From Bacteroidales bacterium F22 (GTDB lineage Bacteria; Bacteroidota; Bacteroidia; Bacteroidales; Bacteroidaceae): a stretch of DNA of 64,000 nucleotides. Shown piece after piece: positions 9,982-18,753 of this stretch (its first letter is position 1; the number at the start of each line of letters is the position of its first letter). The stretch lies in assembly GCA_029541985.1 (NCBI GenBank), contig CP095414.1, positions 1,860,001-1,924,000 of the forward strand, written 5' to 3'. The notes under the pieces were generated by a model that worked only from the letters and a program-made list of their open reading frames with translations, did not search any database and had not been told where the DNA came from. The position numbers and the translations under genes are program-made.

Positions 9982-10536
9982 ATGAAGAAAGATTTTAAGA
10001 TTCACACGATTGAATCAGCTCCTGAAGCAAGTAAACCATTGCTCGAGCGTGCTAAAAAACAGAATGGAATGATTTCGAATCTCTTTGGTGTCATGGCAGA
10101 AGCTCCTGGTTTACTTGAAGGCTATATGCAGTTGCATCGTTTGTTTGATGAATCTTCATTTGATGCAGAAGAGAAAACGGTCATCTGGCAAACACTCAAC
10201 GTCGAAAATGACTGCCATTATTGTGTGCCAGCTCATACCGTTATCGCTAATATGATGCAGGTGGATCCTGCTCTGACTGAGGCTCTACGTAATCAACAGC
10301 CCATGCCAACTAAGAAGTTGCAAGTATTGCAAGATACGACTCTTTTGATGGCTAGAAATCGAGGTCGTTTGACTGAGGCTGAGATAACAGCTTTCTATGC
10401 TGTGGGTTATACTCATCGTCAGTTGCTAGAAGTGGTGTTGGGATTGGCTCAAAAAGTGATGAGTAACTATACGAATCATCTTGCAGATACTCCTTTGGAC
10501 CAAGCATTTGCACAAGCTGCTTGGGAAAAGAAGTAA
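9982..10536 (+). CDS. AhpD-like / carboxymuconolactone decarboxylase-family protein
   Basis: A 184-residue member of the AhpD/CMD fold. The redox pair is in ENDCHYCVPAHT, with Cys78 and Cys81 (CxxC) and His85, as in alkylhydroperoxidase-like proteins that act as thiol peroxidases or partners of peroxiredoxins. The longest frame starts 15 codons earlier, but MKKDFKIH matches the family start better. The DoxX gene is divergent. The exact electron donor and substrate are not visible. Confidence 0.88.
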   Translation: MKKDFKIHTIESAPEASKPLLERAKKQNGMISNLFGVMAEAPGLLEGYMQLHRLFDESSFDAEEKTVIWQTLNVENDCHYCVPAHTVIANMMQVDPALTEALRNQQPMPTKKLQVLQDTTLLMARNRGRLTEAEITAFYAVGYTHRQLLEVVLGLAQKVMSNYTNHLADTPLDQAFAQAAWEKK

Positions 10537-10537
10537 C

Positions 10538-10726
10538 AATCTACCAAGAAGAACAAGTAGTAACCCTAAAAGAGATGATACGACAAAATTATTTTATCTA
10601 GGTCATTTTCTAGTTAGCCTAGTCATGTAAGTTGCTTTCTATGTACATATGCATCCTGATGTCCCAGCTGGAATCTTACCTATGGGAGTCAAGCCTCTTT
10701 ACTTATCTGTTTTTCTTGTCCTCTAA
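10538..10726 (+). pseudogene. Possible remnant of a small membrane protein
   Basis: One frame reads like a small integral membrane protein interrupted by a stop. The first part, KLFYLGHFLVSLVM, ends at TAA (10628-10630), and the second, VAFYVHMHPDVPAGILPMG, continues to TAA at 10724. There is no in-frame start; an ATG at 10575 opens the neighbouring frame and would need a shift near 10598. I do not recognise a family, and chance cannot be excluded in a fragment this short. Confidence 0.25.
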
Positions 10727-10763
10727 GCAGTTCTTTATCTCAGAAGAGAAGAAGAACTGCTTA
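10724..10763. terminator. Hairpin terminator at the convergent end of the hexose cassette
   Basis: Twelve-bp stem TAAGCAGTTCTT with its complement (10752-10763). It is placed to end both the plus-strand transcript and the minus-strand MFS/ROK/isomerase transcript. It is followed by a perfect tandem of TTATTGCTTAG at 10765-10775 and 10776-10786. Confidence 0.6.
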
Positions 10764-10792
10764 ATTATTGCTTAGTTATTGCTTAGTGGGGG

Positions 10793-11962
10793 TTATGCGT
10801 TTGCTGTCTTGATGCCAAATGCACAATAGGTCAAGTAGAGTACACAAAGCAGGATGACGAAGATTCCTCCTATGATTCCGACTGTGCCAATGGCAAATCC
10901 AAGGAATGGAGTGACTACACCCCCTCCTGCTACTGCTGTAATCATTAATCCTGATATTTGATTTGCTTTCTTTGGTTTGGCTTGCAATGCCATAGAATAG
11001 ATAACTGCAAATACAGATGATGCGAAGAATCCTACTGCTCCAATACAGACTAGATTAACCATATCATTTTCGACCAAAGCCATAATCAATAAGGAGAAGA
11101 TGCAAGCTACTATATTTATCCTGAAGTACCGAATTTCGGACATACGAGCCAAGAGAAATACCCCTAGAAGTGCACCAATGGTTCTGCTTAAGAAATACAC
11201 CTGAGGCGCAAATTTTACTTGTTCTTCACTCCAATTGAATCGGACAGTCATTAGTTTCGAACTGATGAAATTCGTAGCTACATCTACGCCTACGATAAAG
11301 AAGATTCCTAAGAAGAGTAGGAGGATCTTATTCTCCTTTAAGAGGGCAAAGGTGTCACTGATTGAGATGTGCTTATCTGCCAAGGTAGGGTCTTCTCGCT
11401 TGATAGGTGTCGTAATGAGCCATATAGCTGACACCAAGGTGATGAGCCCTAATATCGGGAAACAGTAATACCACTTGTCTTCGCCAAAGTAGGCGACTGC
11501 GAGCAAGACGATTTCTGGCCCTACAAGGGAGGATACTGCTTTGATTACTTGTCCTGCTGTCAAACTGCTTGTCAAGAGATGCTTATCGGTAATGACATTG
11601 TTCAGTAATGGATTGAGGGATACTTGCAATATGGCATTTCCTATCCCTAGAAAGGCGTAGGCTATCATGCAAGTGATACTATCGTATTTGATTAGTGGCA
11701 AGAGCATCCCCACTATAGTAATGACCATACTTAGAAGTACGGTCTTTTTGCGTCCCCATTTGTTCATCTGATTGCCAATAGGTATACTCAGGAACAAGAA
11801 CCAAATAAAGACCATTGAAGGCACGAATCCAGTCATCATAGGGGACCAATCAAAGGTACGCTGTACGTAGTCAGATGAGATGCCTACGATGTCACAAAAT
11901 CCCATGACGAAAAAGCCAAATAGGACAGGAAGGGCTGAATAGATAGATTGTTTTTTTTCCAT
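10793..11962 (-). CDS. MFS sugar permease, probably for mannose or another hexose
   Basis: Major facilitator of 389 residues with twelve predicted membrane segments. The loop between helices 2 and 3 carries GNQMNKWGRKKTVLLS, the MFS signature. It is the last gene of a three-gene operon, 6 bases after the ROK kinase, which follows the mannose-6-phosphate isomerase. The order permease, sugar kinase, hexose-phosphate isomerase implies uptake of a free hexose by proton symport, phosphorylation inside, and conversion to fructose 6-phosphate. Mannose is the simplest substrate, by inference. It resembles the FucP/GluP-type sugar:H+ symporters used by Bacteroidales. Confidence 0.85.
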   Translation of the reverse strand: MEKKQSIYSALPVLFGFFVMGFCDIVGISSDYVQRTFDWSPMMTGFVPSMVFIWFLFLSIPIGNQMNKWGRKKTVLLSMVITIVGMLLPLIKYDSITCMIAYAFLGIGNAILQVSLNPLLNNVITDKHLLTSSLTAGQVIKAVSSLVGPEIVLLAVAYFGEDKWYYCFPILGLITLVSAIWLITTPIKREDPTLADKHISISDTFALLKENKILLLFLGIFFIVGVDVATNFISSKLMTVRFNWSEEQVKFAPQVYFLSRTIGALLGVFLLARMSEIRYFRINIVACIFSLLIMALVENDMVNLVCIGAVGFFASSVFAVIYSMALQAKPKKANQISGLMITAVAGGGVVTPFLGFAIGTVGIIGGIFVILLCVLYLTYCAFGIKTANA

Positions 11963-11968
11963 GTTTTT

Positions 11969-13066
11969 TTATTGATCTAATTGAGCTAAGGCAAATGAAT
12001 AGGCTCCTAGAGCTACTGCCTCATTAGTTCCTAGCGTAGAGATAGCAATGCCTATTTTCTTATGATTCACGTAAGGAACGCTTTGTTCTGAATGCGGAAC
12101 CAATACTGTAGTGTCTTTTTCTTCAAGGAAGGCAGTCATCCCCTCTTCTTCTTCTAAATTGAAGACTTCCATCTGTAGACTAGGGAATGATGCTCCTGCA
12201 AAAGTGTTGGCTGGTCGCTTTATTTCATCCATCACTCCCGGGAGGATGTATTTTGATGCACCAGCTACTCCACCACCGATTACGACTAGCCCATCCACGA
12301 TATTCAATGCGTTGACCATAGCGTGCCCTACCATCTCTCCAAGTTCGTGAAAGCTCTCTCTAGCTGCTTGCTTGTCGCCTAGCATTTTCCCTTCTGCTAT
12401 CTCAAAGATGTCTTTAGGTGTCTTGTTAGTACTATCGGTTTTGCTGAGTTCTTGATAAACTCGTTTGACGGCTCGGATACTTACGCTCTCCTCTGCTATC
12501 ATCTCTGGATATTTCTTGTTTCTCATGATCCAAACATCACCACCACATCCATTATCGCCTGTGAGAAGATGATTGTTTATCACTACTCCAGCACCGAATC
12601 CTGTTCCTAAGGTCAAGCCCAATAGGTTCTTATAGCTACGAGTACTTCCAGATGCTGCAAGGCGAGCGTTAATTTCAGGTAACTTTCCTGCTAAGGCTTC
12701 TCCATATGCAAATAGATTACCATCATTATTGATAAATACGGGGATATTGAAATGTTCTTTTAGAAAAGGACCGATAGCAATCCCTCCTCTAAATGCTGGA
12801 AAGTTAGGTAGGTCACCGATGATTCCATGTTCATAATCCGCAGGCCCAGGAAAGGCGAAACTGATAGCTACTGGTGGTGTCTCTAGTTGCTCTTTTATCT
12901 TGGTAAATCCTTCAATCAGAGTAGCCAGACACCGTTCTAAGTCATCTGAAGCTGCAGAAAGGGAAATGGGGGTTACTATTTCGTGATAACTTTGAAGTGC
13001 AGAGAACACAAAATTGGTGCCTCCTGCATCGAGGGTCATCACGGTTCGTTTGTCATGTGTGTACAT
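11969..13066 (-). CDS. ROK family sugar kinase (putative manno-/fructokinase)
   Basis: A 365-residue ROK/actin-fold kinase. The N-terminal phosphate-binding loop is MTLDAGGTNFVFSA (DAGGTN 13-18), NNDGNLFAYGEALAG carries the catalytic Asp, and LGTGFGAGVVIN is the adenosine-contacting loop. The usual ROK zinc motif CxCGxxGCxE is absent; GDNGCGGDVWIMRN stands at that place. There is no N-terminal helix-turn-helix, so it is an enzyme and not an NagC/XylR-type repressor. It lies between the isomerase and permease genes, 31 and 6 bases apart. The predicted role is to phosphorylate the imported hexose at C6. Confidence 0.87.
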   Translation of the reverse strand: MYTHDKRTVMTLDAGGTNFVFSALQSYHEIVTPISLSAASDDLERCLATLIEGFTKIKEQLETPPVAISFAFPGPADYEHGIIGDLPNFPAFRGGIAIGPFLKEHFNIPVFINNDGNLFAYGEALAGKLPEINARLAASGSTRSYKNLLGLTLGTGFGAGVVINNHLLTGDNGCGGDVWIMRNKKYPEMIAEESVSIRAVKRVYQELSKTDSTNKTPKDIFEIAEGKMLGDKQAARESFHELGEMVGHAMVNALNIVDGLVVIGGGVAGASKYILPGVMDEIKRPANTFAGASFPSLQMEVFNLEEEEGMTAFLEEKDTTVLVPHSEQSVPYVNHKKIGIAISTLGTNEAVALGAYSFALAQLDQ

Positions 13067-13097
13067 AGTGATTGTTCTTTTAAGTGGCTCGTTTGTT

Positions 13098-14831
13098 TTA
13101 ATCTCTTAAGCGGATGGATGCTTTGATAGTCATACATTCTTTTCCCTCGGATTTGCCATAAGGGGCTATGCTATATTCTTTTACACTAGCCGGGATGATA
13201 AATGTCTCGGCATAGTGTACGATATAGGGTTCAAAAGCATCGGTGGGACTAGTGACGATGGCCTCTTCTCCTTCTGCTAGGTTAAGCACATTTACGCTGT
13301 CTTTTGTCTGATGGGTTACAGGAACGGTAAATCGATGACGTCGAGTTTCGATAAATTCGTTAGGATGAAGCCCTGTCCGCTGCTCTACCCAGCCTTCTCC
13401 TTCTGCGATGTCTTCAAAGTGATTGTGTAGTCGACTCTCTACATACGCTGTATCTCGGTCCCATGCGATGACTTGTTTGCCGCGCTCGATATTGATAGGA
13501 CGTGGTTTGCCATCTAGTCCGAGTCGTTGCCAATCCCAAAGTTTAAAGGTAAAGATGTTGGGGGTTGCGCTGATCTCTAAGACCATGCCTCCACCGCCTG
13601 AGCAATGAATGGTCCCACCAGGAATCAAGAAGTGGTCGTGTTTCTTTGCGGGAATCTTATTGACATACTTCTCTGCATCGAAGACTATCTCTCCTTTTTG
13701 TGCGTTGCGTAGGTCGCGAATCATATCTTCTTTGTTTATCCCTGTCTTCAAGCCTAGGTAGACGACAGCATCTTTGTCTGCATCTAGGAGGTAATAGCTT
13801 TCGTCTTGGGTATAATACATGCCGAAACTATCACGTATAAATTGGGTAGTAGGGTGTACCTGCAAACTTAGATTGCCTCCTCCCATAGTATCTAAGAAAT
13901 CAAATCGGATAGGGAAGTCTTTGCCGAAACGAGCTTCTACGGGTTCTCCCAATATCTCTTTACTCTTAAGAAGAATCAAATCTACTGAAGGCAATTCGAA
14001 ACGGGTTCCATTAACTTCTAAGTAGAGGCTATTCTCTTCAGGCACGCAGTCGAAACACCAGCCGAAATTCTCACGGTCATGGTCTAACTCACATACCTCT
14101 TTCATCCACTGTCCTCCCCATGGAGCAGGGTCGAAGAAAGGAACGACTCGAAAAGGGGTAGCTGCTGTAGCTTCTATCCCTTGGAGGAATGTTGCTCGGT
14201 CAATCATTTTTGGAGCTGAAGGCGTATGTGTGTCTATCCAATAGGCTACTCTGCTGAATAACTGGTCTTTGTGTTTGTCACAGATTCTCCAATCATTGAA
14301 GTATCCTCTCTTATATTGTATAGAGACTGCATCACTTCTGTTATCTATACCTAGTGCTTTGACTTCGTGGCGGCGGAAACGTTGTTGTATCTCCCAGCGA
14401 GCCATGTCTATATACACCACCATGGCATCATCAGGGACCACGAATGAGGCTCCGGTACCGATGACTACAACTGGGGTTTCCGATTCTTGTACTTGTCGGC
14501 GTGCTTGCTCCAAAAGGGGCATATCGAAATAATCCTTGAGGGTCAAATTGGTGACGTAACCAAAGAGTACATCATCTGTCATGAAACGTTCAGTCATGGC
14601 GATGATTTCGTTCTCTGGTTTCATCAGGTCCCGAGTATCAATAATTTCCCCTTCGTAATCGGCTGAAAATGCGCTCAAGACTTCTTCTTCATATACGCCA
14701 GTATAGAGTTCTACTGCCAGTACATGGCTCGTTCTTTTTTCTTGCAATAGGGAAAGGATGCTTTGCCAACCTTGAATTAATGTTCCTGTTAGTTTAGTCG
14801 AAGGGAATTTATCATAGTTTGCCTGTCTCAT
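13098..14831 (-). CDS. manA: Class I mannose-6-phosphate isomerase with an extra N-terminal domain
   Basis: Converts mannose 6-phosphate to fructose 6-phosphate. The C-terminal ~370 residues are a type I phosphomannose isomerase: FDPAPWGGQW near residue 235, the zinc motif GGGNLSLQVHPTT near 318 and GGTIHCSGGG near 405. The family core has 300-390 residues; this protein has 577 because of about 200 N-terminal residues. They look like a nucleoside-kinase-type fold (HVLAVELYTGVYEEEVL, then VVVIGTGASFVVPDDAMVVYID) without a usable P-loop. It is the first gene of the operon, opposite the GntR gene. The isomerase call is firm; the N-terminal role is unknown. Confidence 0.93.
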   Translation of the reverse strand: MRQANYDKFPSTKLTGTLIQGWQSILSLLQEKRTSHVLAVELYTGVYEEEVLSAFSADYEGEIIDTRDLMKPENEIIAMTERFMTDDVLFGYVTNLTLKDYFDMPLLEQARRQVQESETPVVVIGTGASFVVPDDAMVVYIDMARWEIQQRFRRHEVKALGIDNRSDAVSIQYKRGYFNDWRICDKHKDQLFSRVAYWIDTHTPSAPKMIDRATFLQGIEATAATPFRVVPFFDPAPWGGQWMKEVCELDHDRENFGWCFDCVPEENSLYLEVNGTRFELPSVDLILLKSKEILGEPVEARFGKDFPIRFDFLDTMGGGNLSLQVHPTTQFIRDSFGMYYTQDESYYLLDADKDAVVYLGLKTGINKEDMIRDLRNAQKGEIVFDAEKYVNKIPAKKHDHFLIPGGTIHCSGGGGMVLEISATPNIFTFKLWDWQRLGLDGKPRPINIERGKQVIAWDRDTAYVESRLHNHFEDIAEGEGWVEQRTGLHPNEFIETRRHRFTVPVTHQTKDSVNVLNLAEGEEAIVTSPTDAFEPYIVHYAETFIIPASVKEYSIAPYGKSEGKECMTIKASIRLRD

Positions 14832-14864
14832 ATTTGTTCCTTTTATTCTTTATATGTTCATACA

Positions 14865-14959
14865 TAGTTTGTTCCCTGCAAATATAAATATTATATTTTT
14901 ATTCTAGATAAAACGTGGTTTTTTTTTAATATATAGTATATTTGCTAACAAACAAACTA
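14865..14959. promoter_or_regulatory. Divergent promoters with mirrored operator arms (hexose operon / GntR)
   Basis: The 138-base gap holds two exact -7 elements: TATATTTG on the minus strand (14879-14886) for the isomerase operon and TATATTTG on the plus strand (14937-14944) for the GntR gene. Each is followed by the same sequence: TAGTTTGTT, 4-5 bases, GCAAATATA, at 14865-14886 and inverted at 14937-14959. The matching arms lie across both transcription starts. That fits one regulator, most simply the adjacent GntR protein, repressing both directions. The binding protein is inference. Confidence 0.65.
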
Positions 14960-14969
14960 GATTTACGAA

Positions 14970-15770
14970 ATGAAGATAGATCATAACAGTAACAAGCCGT
15001 TGCACACCCAAGCCGAGGAGATACTACGTAAGTTAATAGAGTCAGATGAGTACAAGAACGGGAAGTTGTTTCCCAATGAGGTTGATTTGTCTGCACAATT
15101 GAAGATCTCTAGAAATACGTTACGTCAAGCAATCAATAAATTGGTCTTTGAAGGCCTTCTTATTCGTAAAAAAGGCTACGGAACCAAAGTCGTGAAAAAA
15201 GGAATAGTCGGAGGAGTGAAAAATTGGCTTAGCTTCTCTCAGGAGATGAAAATGTTGGGCATAGAGATTCGTAATTTCGAGCTTCATATAAGCTTAAAAT
15301 GCCCTACTGATGAAATCCGAGCTTTTTTCAATCTAAAAATGCCTCATGAGGTGTCTGACCTTTCTGCATCCGATGAATCTGCTCCGCTTGCTCGCAGGAC
15401 TAGTCGCAGCTCAAAAAGAGAGGAACGATGTGTGGTCATGGAGCGCGTGCGTGGCAAGAGAGCTTATCCATTTGTGTATTTTATCTCTTACTTTAACCCT
15501 TCTATTCCTATCACTGGAGAAGAGGATTTTACACGTCCTTTATATGAACTGTTAGAAAGCAATTATCATATAGTAGTCAAGACGAGTAAAGAAGAAATCT
15601 CTGCTAGATTGGCTGGTGAATTTATAGCTGAGAAATTGGACATCAAGGCTAGTGAACCTATCTTAATAAGAAAACGGTTTGTATATGATGTCGAGGGACG
15701 TCCTATTGAATATAATGTGGGCTATTACCGAGCTGATAGTTTCACTTATACCATTGACGCAGAAAGATAA
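14970..15770 (+). CDS. GntR family (HutC/UTRA type) transcriptional regulator
   Basis: A 266-residue DNA-binding regulator. Residues about 8-76 are a winged helix (LHTQAEEILRKLIES, then LKISRNTLRQAINKL as the recognition helix), and residues about 95-260 form a UTRA ligand domain ending in EYNVGYYRADSFTYTI. It is divergent from the isomerase/kinase/permease operon, so the ligand is probably a sugar phosphate of that pathway. An unusual insert of about 25 Ser/Arg-rich residues (SDLSASDESAPLARRTSR, then SSKREER) interrupts the first UTRA strands near residues 128-153. Confidence 0.93.
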   Translation: MKIDHNSNKPLHTQAEEILRKLIESDEYKNGKLFPNEVDLSAQLKISRNTLRQAINKLVFEGLLIRKKGYGTKVVKKGIVGGVKNWLSFSQEMKMLGIEIRNFELHISLKCPTDEIRAFFNLKMPHEVSDLSASDESAPLARRTSRSSKREERCVVMERVRGKRAYPFVYFISYFNPSIPITGEEDFTRPLYELLESNYHIVVKTSKEEISARLAGEFIAEKLDIKASEPILIRKRFVYDVEGRPIEYNVGYYRADSFTYTIDAER

Positions 15771-15813
15771 GTTAATTATCTTCCTGCATACAAGGTATTT
15801 ATGTGATTCAGAA

Positions 15814-18630
15814 TCAATGTGCTTCGAGCCAATTCATTCCCCAACCACATTCTGCAAGTAAGGGTACTGACATCTTATACGCATTTTCCATTTCTTCTTT
15901 GACGATTGACTCTACGAGCCACTCTTCACCTGACTTGACACTGAAGTTCAACTCATCATGGACTTGTAGGATCATTTTACTCTGAATATTCTCTTCTTTG
16001 AATCGCTTGAAGATGGCAATCATAGATAGTTTGATAATATCTGCTGCTGTCCCTTGTATAGGGGCATTGATTGCATTTCGTTCTGCATATCCTCTCACTA
16101 CTGCATTTTTAGAATTGATGTCTGGTAACATTCGTTTTCTACCTAGAATCGTCTCTACATATCCTTTTTCTTTGGCTTGAGCTATGCTTCGATTCATGTA
16201 CTCTTTGACTCCAGGATAGGTCTCAAAGTATCTCTCAATCAATTCCTTCGCTTCTTTTCTAGGGATCTGTAATCGTTCAGATAATCCAAAAGGTGAGATG
16301 CCATATATGATTCCAAAATTGGCTGTCTTGGCTTTGCGTCGCTGTTCGCTATCCACTTCTTTCAGTCCTAAATGATACAATTTTGCCGCTGTCTCAGTAT
16401 GTATGTCTTCTCCATCAAGAAATGCTTTTATTAGGTTCTTATCTTGACTTAGGTGAGCCATGATGCGCAATTCTACTTGAGAATAATCTGCAGAGAAGAA
16501 TCGCTCTCCAGCAAAGGGAATGAATACTTTTCTGATCTCTCTACCATCTGCATTGCGGATAGGTATGTTCTGTAAGTTTGGATTACTGCTGCTGAGCCGT
16601 CCTGTAGCCGCTATAGCTTGATTGAAACTCGTATGTATCCTACCAGTCGTGGGATTAATCAATTCGGGTAGAGCATCTATATAGGTGCTTAGGAGCTTCT
16701 TTAATCCTCTATAGTCAAGGATTTTCTCAACGATAGGGTGTTTTGTTTTTAATTTTTCTAATACTTCTTCTCCTGTGACGTATTGTCCTGTTTTCGTCTT
16801 GCGAGGTTTCTCTGATAGTTTGAGTTTGTCGAACAAAACTTCTCCTACTTGTTTCGGGGAATTGAGGTTGAAATCAGTTCCACCTAGCTCTTGTACTTCC
16901 TTCTCTATAGCTTCTAAACGATGTCTATAGTCTCTTCCCGTTTGGGCTAGTGCTTCTAAATCTAAGGAAACTCCAGTCTGTTCCATACTTGCAAGCACCA
17001 TTAGCAGCGGCATCTCGATATCTGTGAACAATTTACTGTTGCCTTGTTGTTCCAATTCGGGCTTGAGTTTGTGGTACAACTGATAGGTGATATCGGCATC
17101 TTCACAAGCATAGTCGACGATAACTTCTGGTTCTAGGTCTCGCATATTCTTTTGATTTTTCCCTTTAGGGCCAATCAATGCTGTGATATGTATGGTCTCA
17201 TAGTTGAGATACTGTTCTGCAAGCAAGTCCATATTGTGTCTAGAATCGGGTTGTAAGAGGTAATGAGCTACCATTGTATCCCATATTTCTCCTTCGAAGC
17301 AGACGCCATATTTCTCCAATACGATGATGTCATATTTGATATTTTGCCCTATCTTACGGATTTCTTTAGATTCGATGATGGGTTTCAACAGAGCAACGAA
17401 TTGACATGCTTCTTGAAAATCTGAAGGGATAGCGATGTAGTAGGCTTCTCCTATCTTAGGACTGAGGCTGATACCGACCAATTCGGCTTGCATGGCATGG
17501 ATGCTTGTCGTTTCGGTATCGATACATATTTCGTTTAATTTCTTGAGTCGTGTGACTACCTTCTTGACCTCTTTGAGGTCAGTGAGCAGTGTGTATTTAT
17601 GTTCTTTGTCCGCCAACTTAGCCAATACACTTGAAGTGGACTCTTGTTCTACTTGTTCGACTGATTCTGTAGGTGTAGCTGCTGCAGTGCTGAATAAGTC
17701 TTGTTGCCCAGTAGGAACCGGCTTGACCTCCTGAGTTGCTTGCTTATTTAGATTCTTTTTCCTCATTAGTGAGACAAATTCCAAATCTTGAAATAAGTTA
17801 GCTAGCTTATCTTCATCGGGAGCTGTCAACTCATAGGTATCTAGATTTATATCAAGAGGTACGTCTGTCTTGATAGTCACTAAGTATCTAGAGAATCGAA
17901 TGCCTTCTTCATTTTCTTCTACTCGTCTCTTTAGTGCTCCTTTGAGTTCTGATTTATGAGCTAGTATCCCTTCGATATCACCGTATTGTGCGATGAGTTT
18001 TATTGCTGTCTTAGGGCCTACTCCAGGGCATCCTGGTACATTGTCTGCTGTATCTCCTTGGAGGCCTAGCAAATCAATGATTTTACTTGGGTCTTCTACA
18101 CCAAACTTATTCTTTACCCCTTCTATATCGAGGATTTCTTTACCTTTGGCTCCACTTCCTGGTCGTACCATGATAGACCGCTCTGTGACTAACTGTGCAT
18201 AGTCTTTATCGGGCGTGTACATGTAGGTAATGACGTCTTCGTAGTTCTCTTCCACCTGTTTGGCGATGGTTCCGATGACGTCATCGGCTTCGTATCCATC
18301 TGCGATGATTACAGGAATATTGTATGCTTGGATAATCTCTTTAATGATAGGGACTGCTATCTTAATGTCTTCCGGTGTAGCATCTCTATTGGCTTTGTAT
18401 TCTGGGTATTCAAGATGCCTAAAGGTAGGGCCTGAAGGGTCAAACACAACCACTAAGTGAGTAGGATGTTCGTTCTGTATAATATCTTCAAGGGTATTTA
18501 CAAAACCTAGCATAGCTGAGGTGTTTAGTCCTTTGGAATTGATTCTTGGGGACCTTATCATTGCATAGTATGCTCTGTATACGAGTGCATATCCGTCTAA
18601 AAGAAATAGTTTTCTCATGTCTTTACTCAT
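15814..18630 (-). CDS. polA: DNA polymerase I
   Basis: Repair and Okazaki-fragment polymerase, 938 residues, full length. The 5'-3' nuclease domain (about 1-290) starts LFLLDGYALVYRAYYA. The 3'-5' proofreading domain (about 345-530) keeps its carboxylates: CIDTETTS, GQNIKYD and DYACEDADITYQ, so it should be active, unlike several polA lineages. The polymerase domain has motif A DYSQVELRIMAHLS, motif B RRKAKTANFGIIYG and motif C QVHDELNF. A second Met four codons in (MRKLF) is an equally good start. It converges on the GntR gene. Confidence 0.97.
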   Translation of the reverse strand: MSKDMRKLFLLDGYALVYRAYYAMIRSPRINSKGLNTSAMLGFVNTLEDIIQNEHPTHLVVVFDPSGPTFRHLEYPEYKANRDATPEDIKIAVPIIKEIIQAYNIPVIIADGYEADDVIGTIAKQVEENYEDVITYMYTPDKDYAQLVTERSIMVRPGSGAKGKEILDIEGVKNKFGVEDPSKIIDLLGLQGDTADNVPGCPGVGPKTAIKLIAQYGDIEGILAHKSELKGALKRRVEENEEGIRFSRYLVTIKTDVPLDINLDTYELTAPDEDKLANLFQDLEFVSLMRKKNLNKQATQEVKPVPTGQQDLFSTAAATPTESVEQVEQESTSSVLAKLADKEHKYTLLTDLKEVKKVVTRLKKLNEICIDTETTSIHAMQAELVGISLSPKIGEAYYIAIPSDFQEACQFVALLKPIIESKEIRKIGQNIKYDIIVLEKYGVCFEGEIWDTMVAHYLLQPDSRHNMDLLAEQYLNYETIHITALIGPKGKNQKNMRDLEPEVIVDYACEDADITYQLYHKLKPELEQQGNSKLFTDIEMPLLMVLASMEQTGVSLDLEALAQTGRDYRHRLEAIEKEVQELGGTDFNLNSPKQVGEVLFDKLKLSEKPRKTKTGQYVTGEEVLEKLKTKHPIVEKILDYRGLKKLLSTYIDALPELINPTTGRIHTSFNQAIAATGRLSSSNPNLQNIPIRNADGREIRKVFIPFAGERFFSADYSQVELRIMAHLSQDKNLIKAFLDGEDIHTETAAKLYHLGLKEVDSEQRRKAKTANFGIIYGISPFGLSERLQIPRKEAKELIERYFETYPGVKEYMNRSIAQAKEKGYVETILGRKRMLPDINSKNAVVRGYAERNAINAPIQGTAADIIKLSMIAIFKRFKEENIQSKMILQVHDELNFSVKSGEEWLVESIVKEEMENAYKMSVPLLAECGWGMNWLEAH

Positions 18631-18712
18631 CTATTGCTGTCTTTTTAATTTTATTTATTGGGTAAAAGTACAAAAATCTGAGGTCTATTACGATAGAATT
18701 GTTACTTTTGTA

Positions 18713-18720
18713 ATCAATAA
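18713..18720 (+). promoter_or_regulatory. -7 promoter element of the polyprenyl synthase gene
   Basis: TACTTTTG, an exact TAnnTTTG match, 33 bases before the ATG in the gap divergent from polA. Confidence 0.5.
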
Positions 18721-18753
18721 ATCAGCTGTTTAAGTCAGTCATATCTTGATTAT

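Noticed and set aside
10765..10786. Perfect tandem duplication of TTATTGCTTAG
   Set aside because: Only two 11-base copies in an intergenic end region; most simply a replication slippage product, not a CRISPR or iteron array.
13098..13180. Signs of recent horizontal transfer of the hexose cassette
   Set aside because: No integrase, tRNA, insertion sequence or clear base-composition break is visible at either edge.
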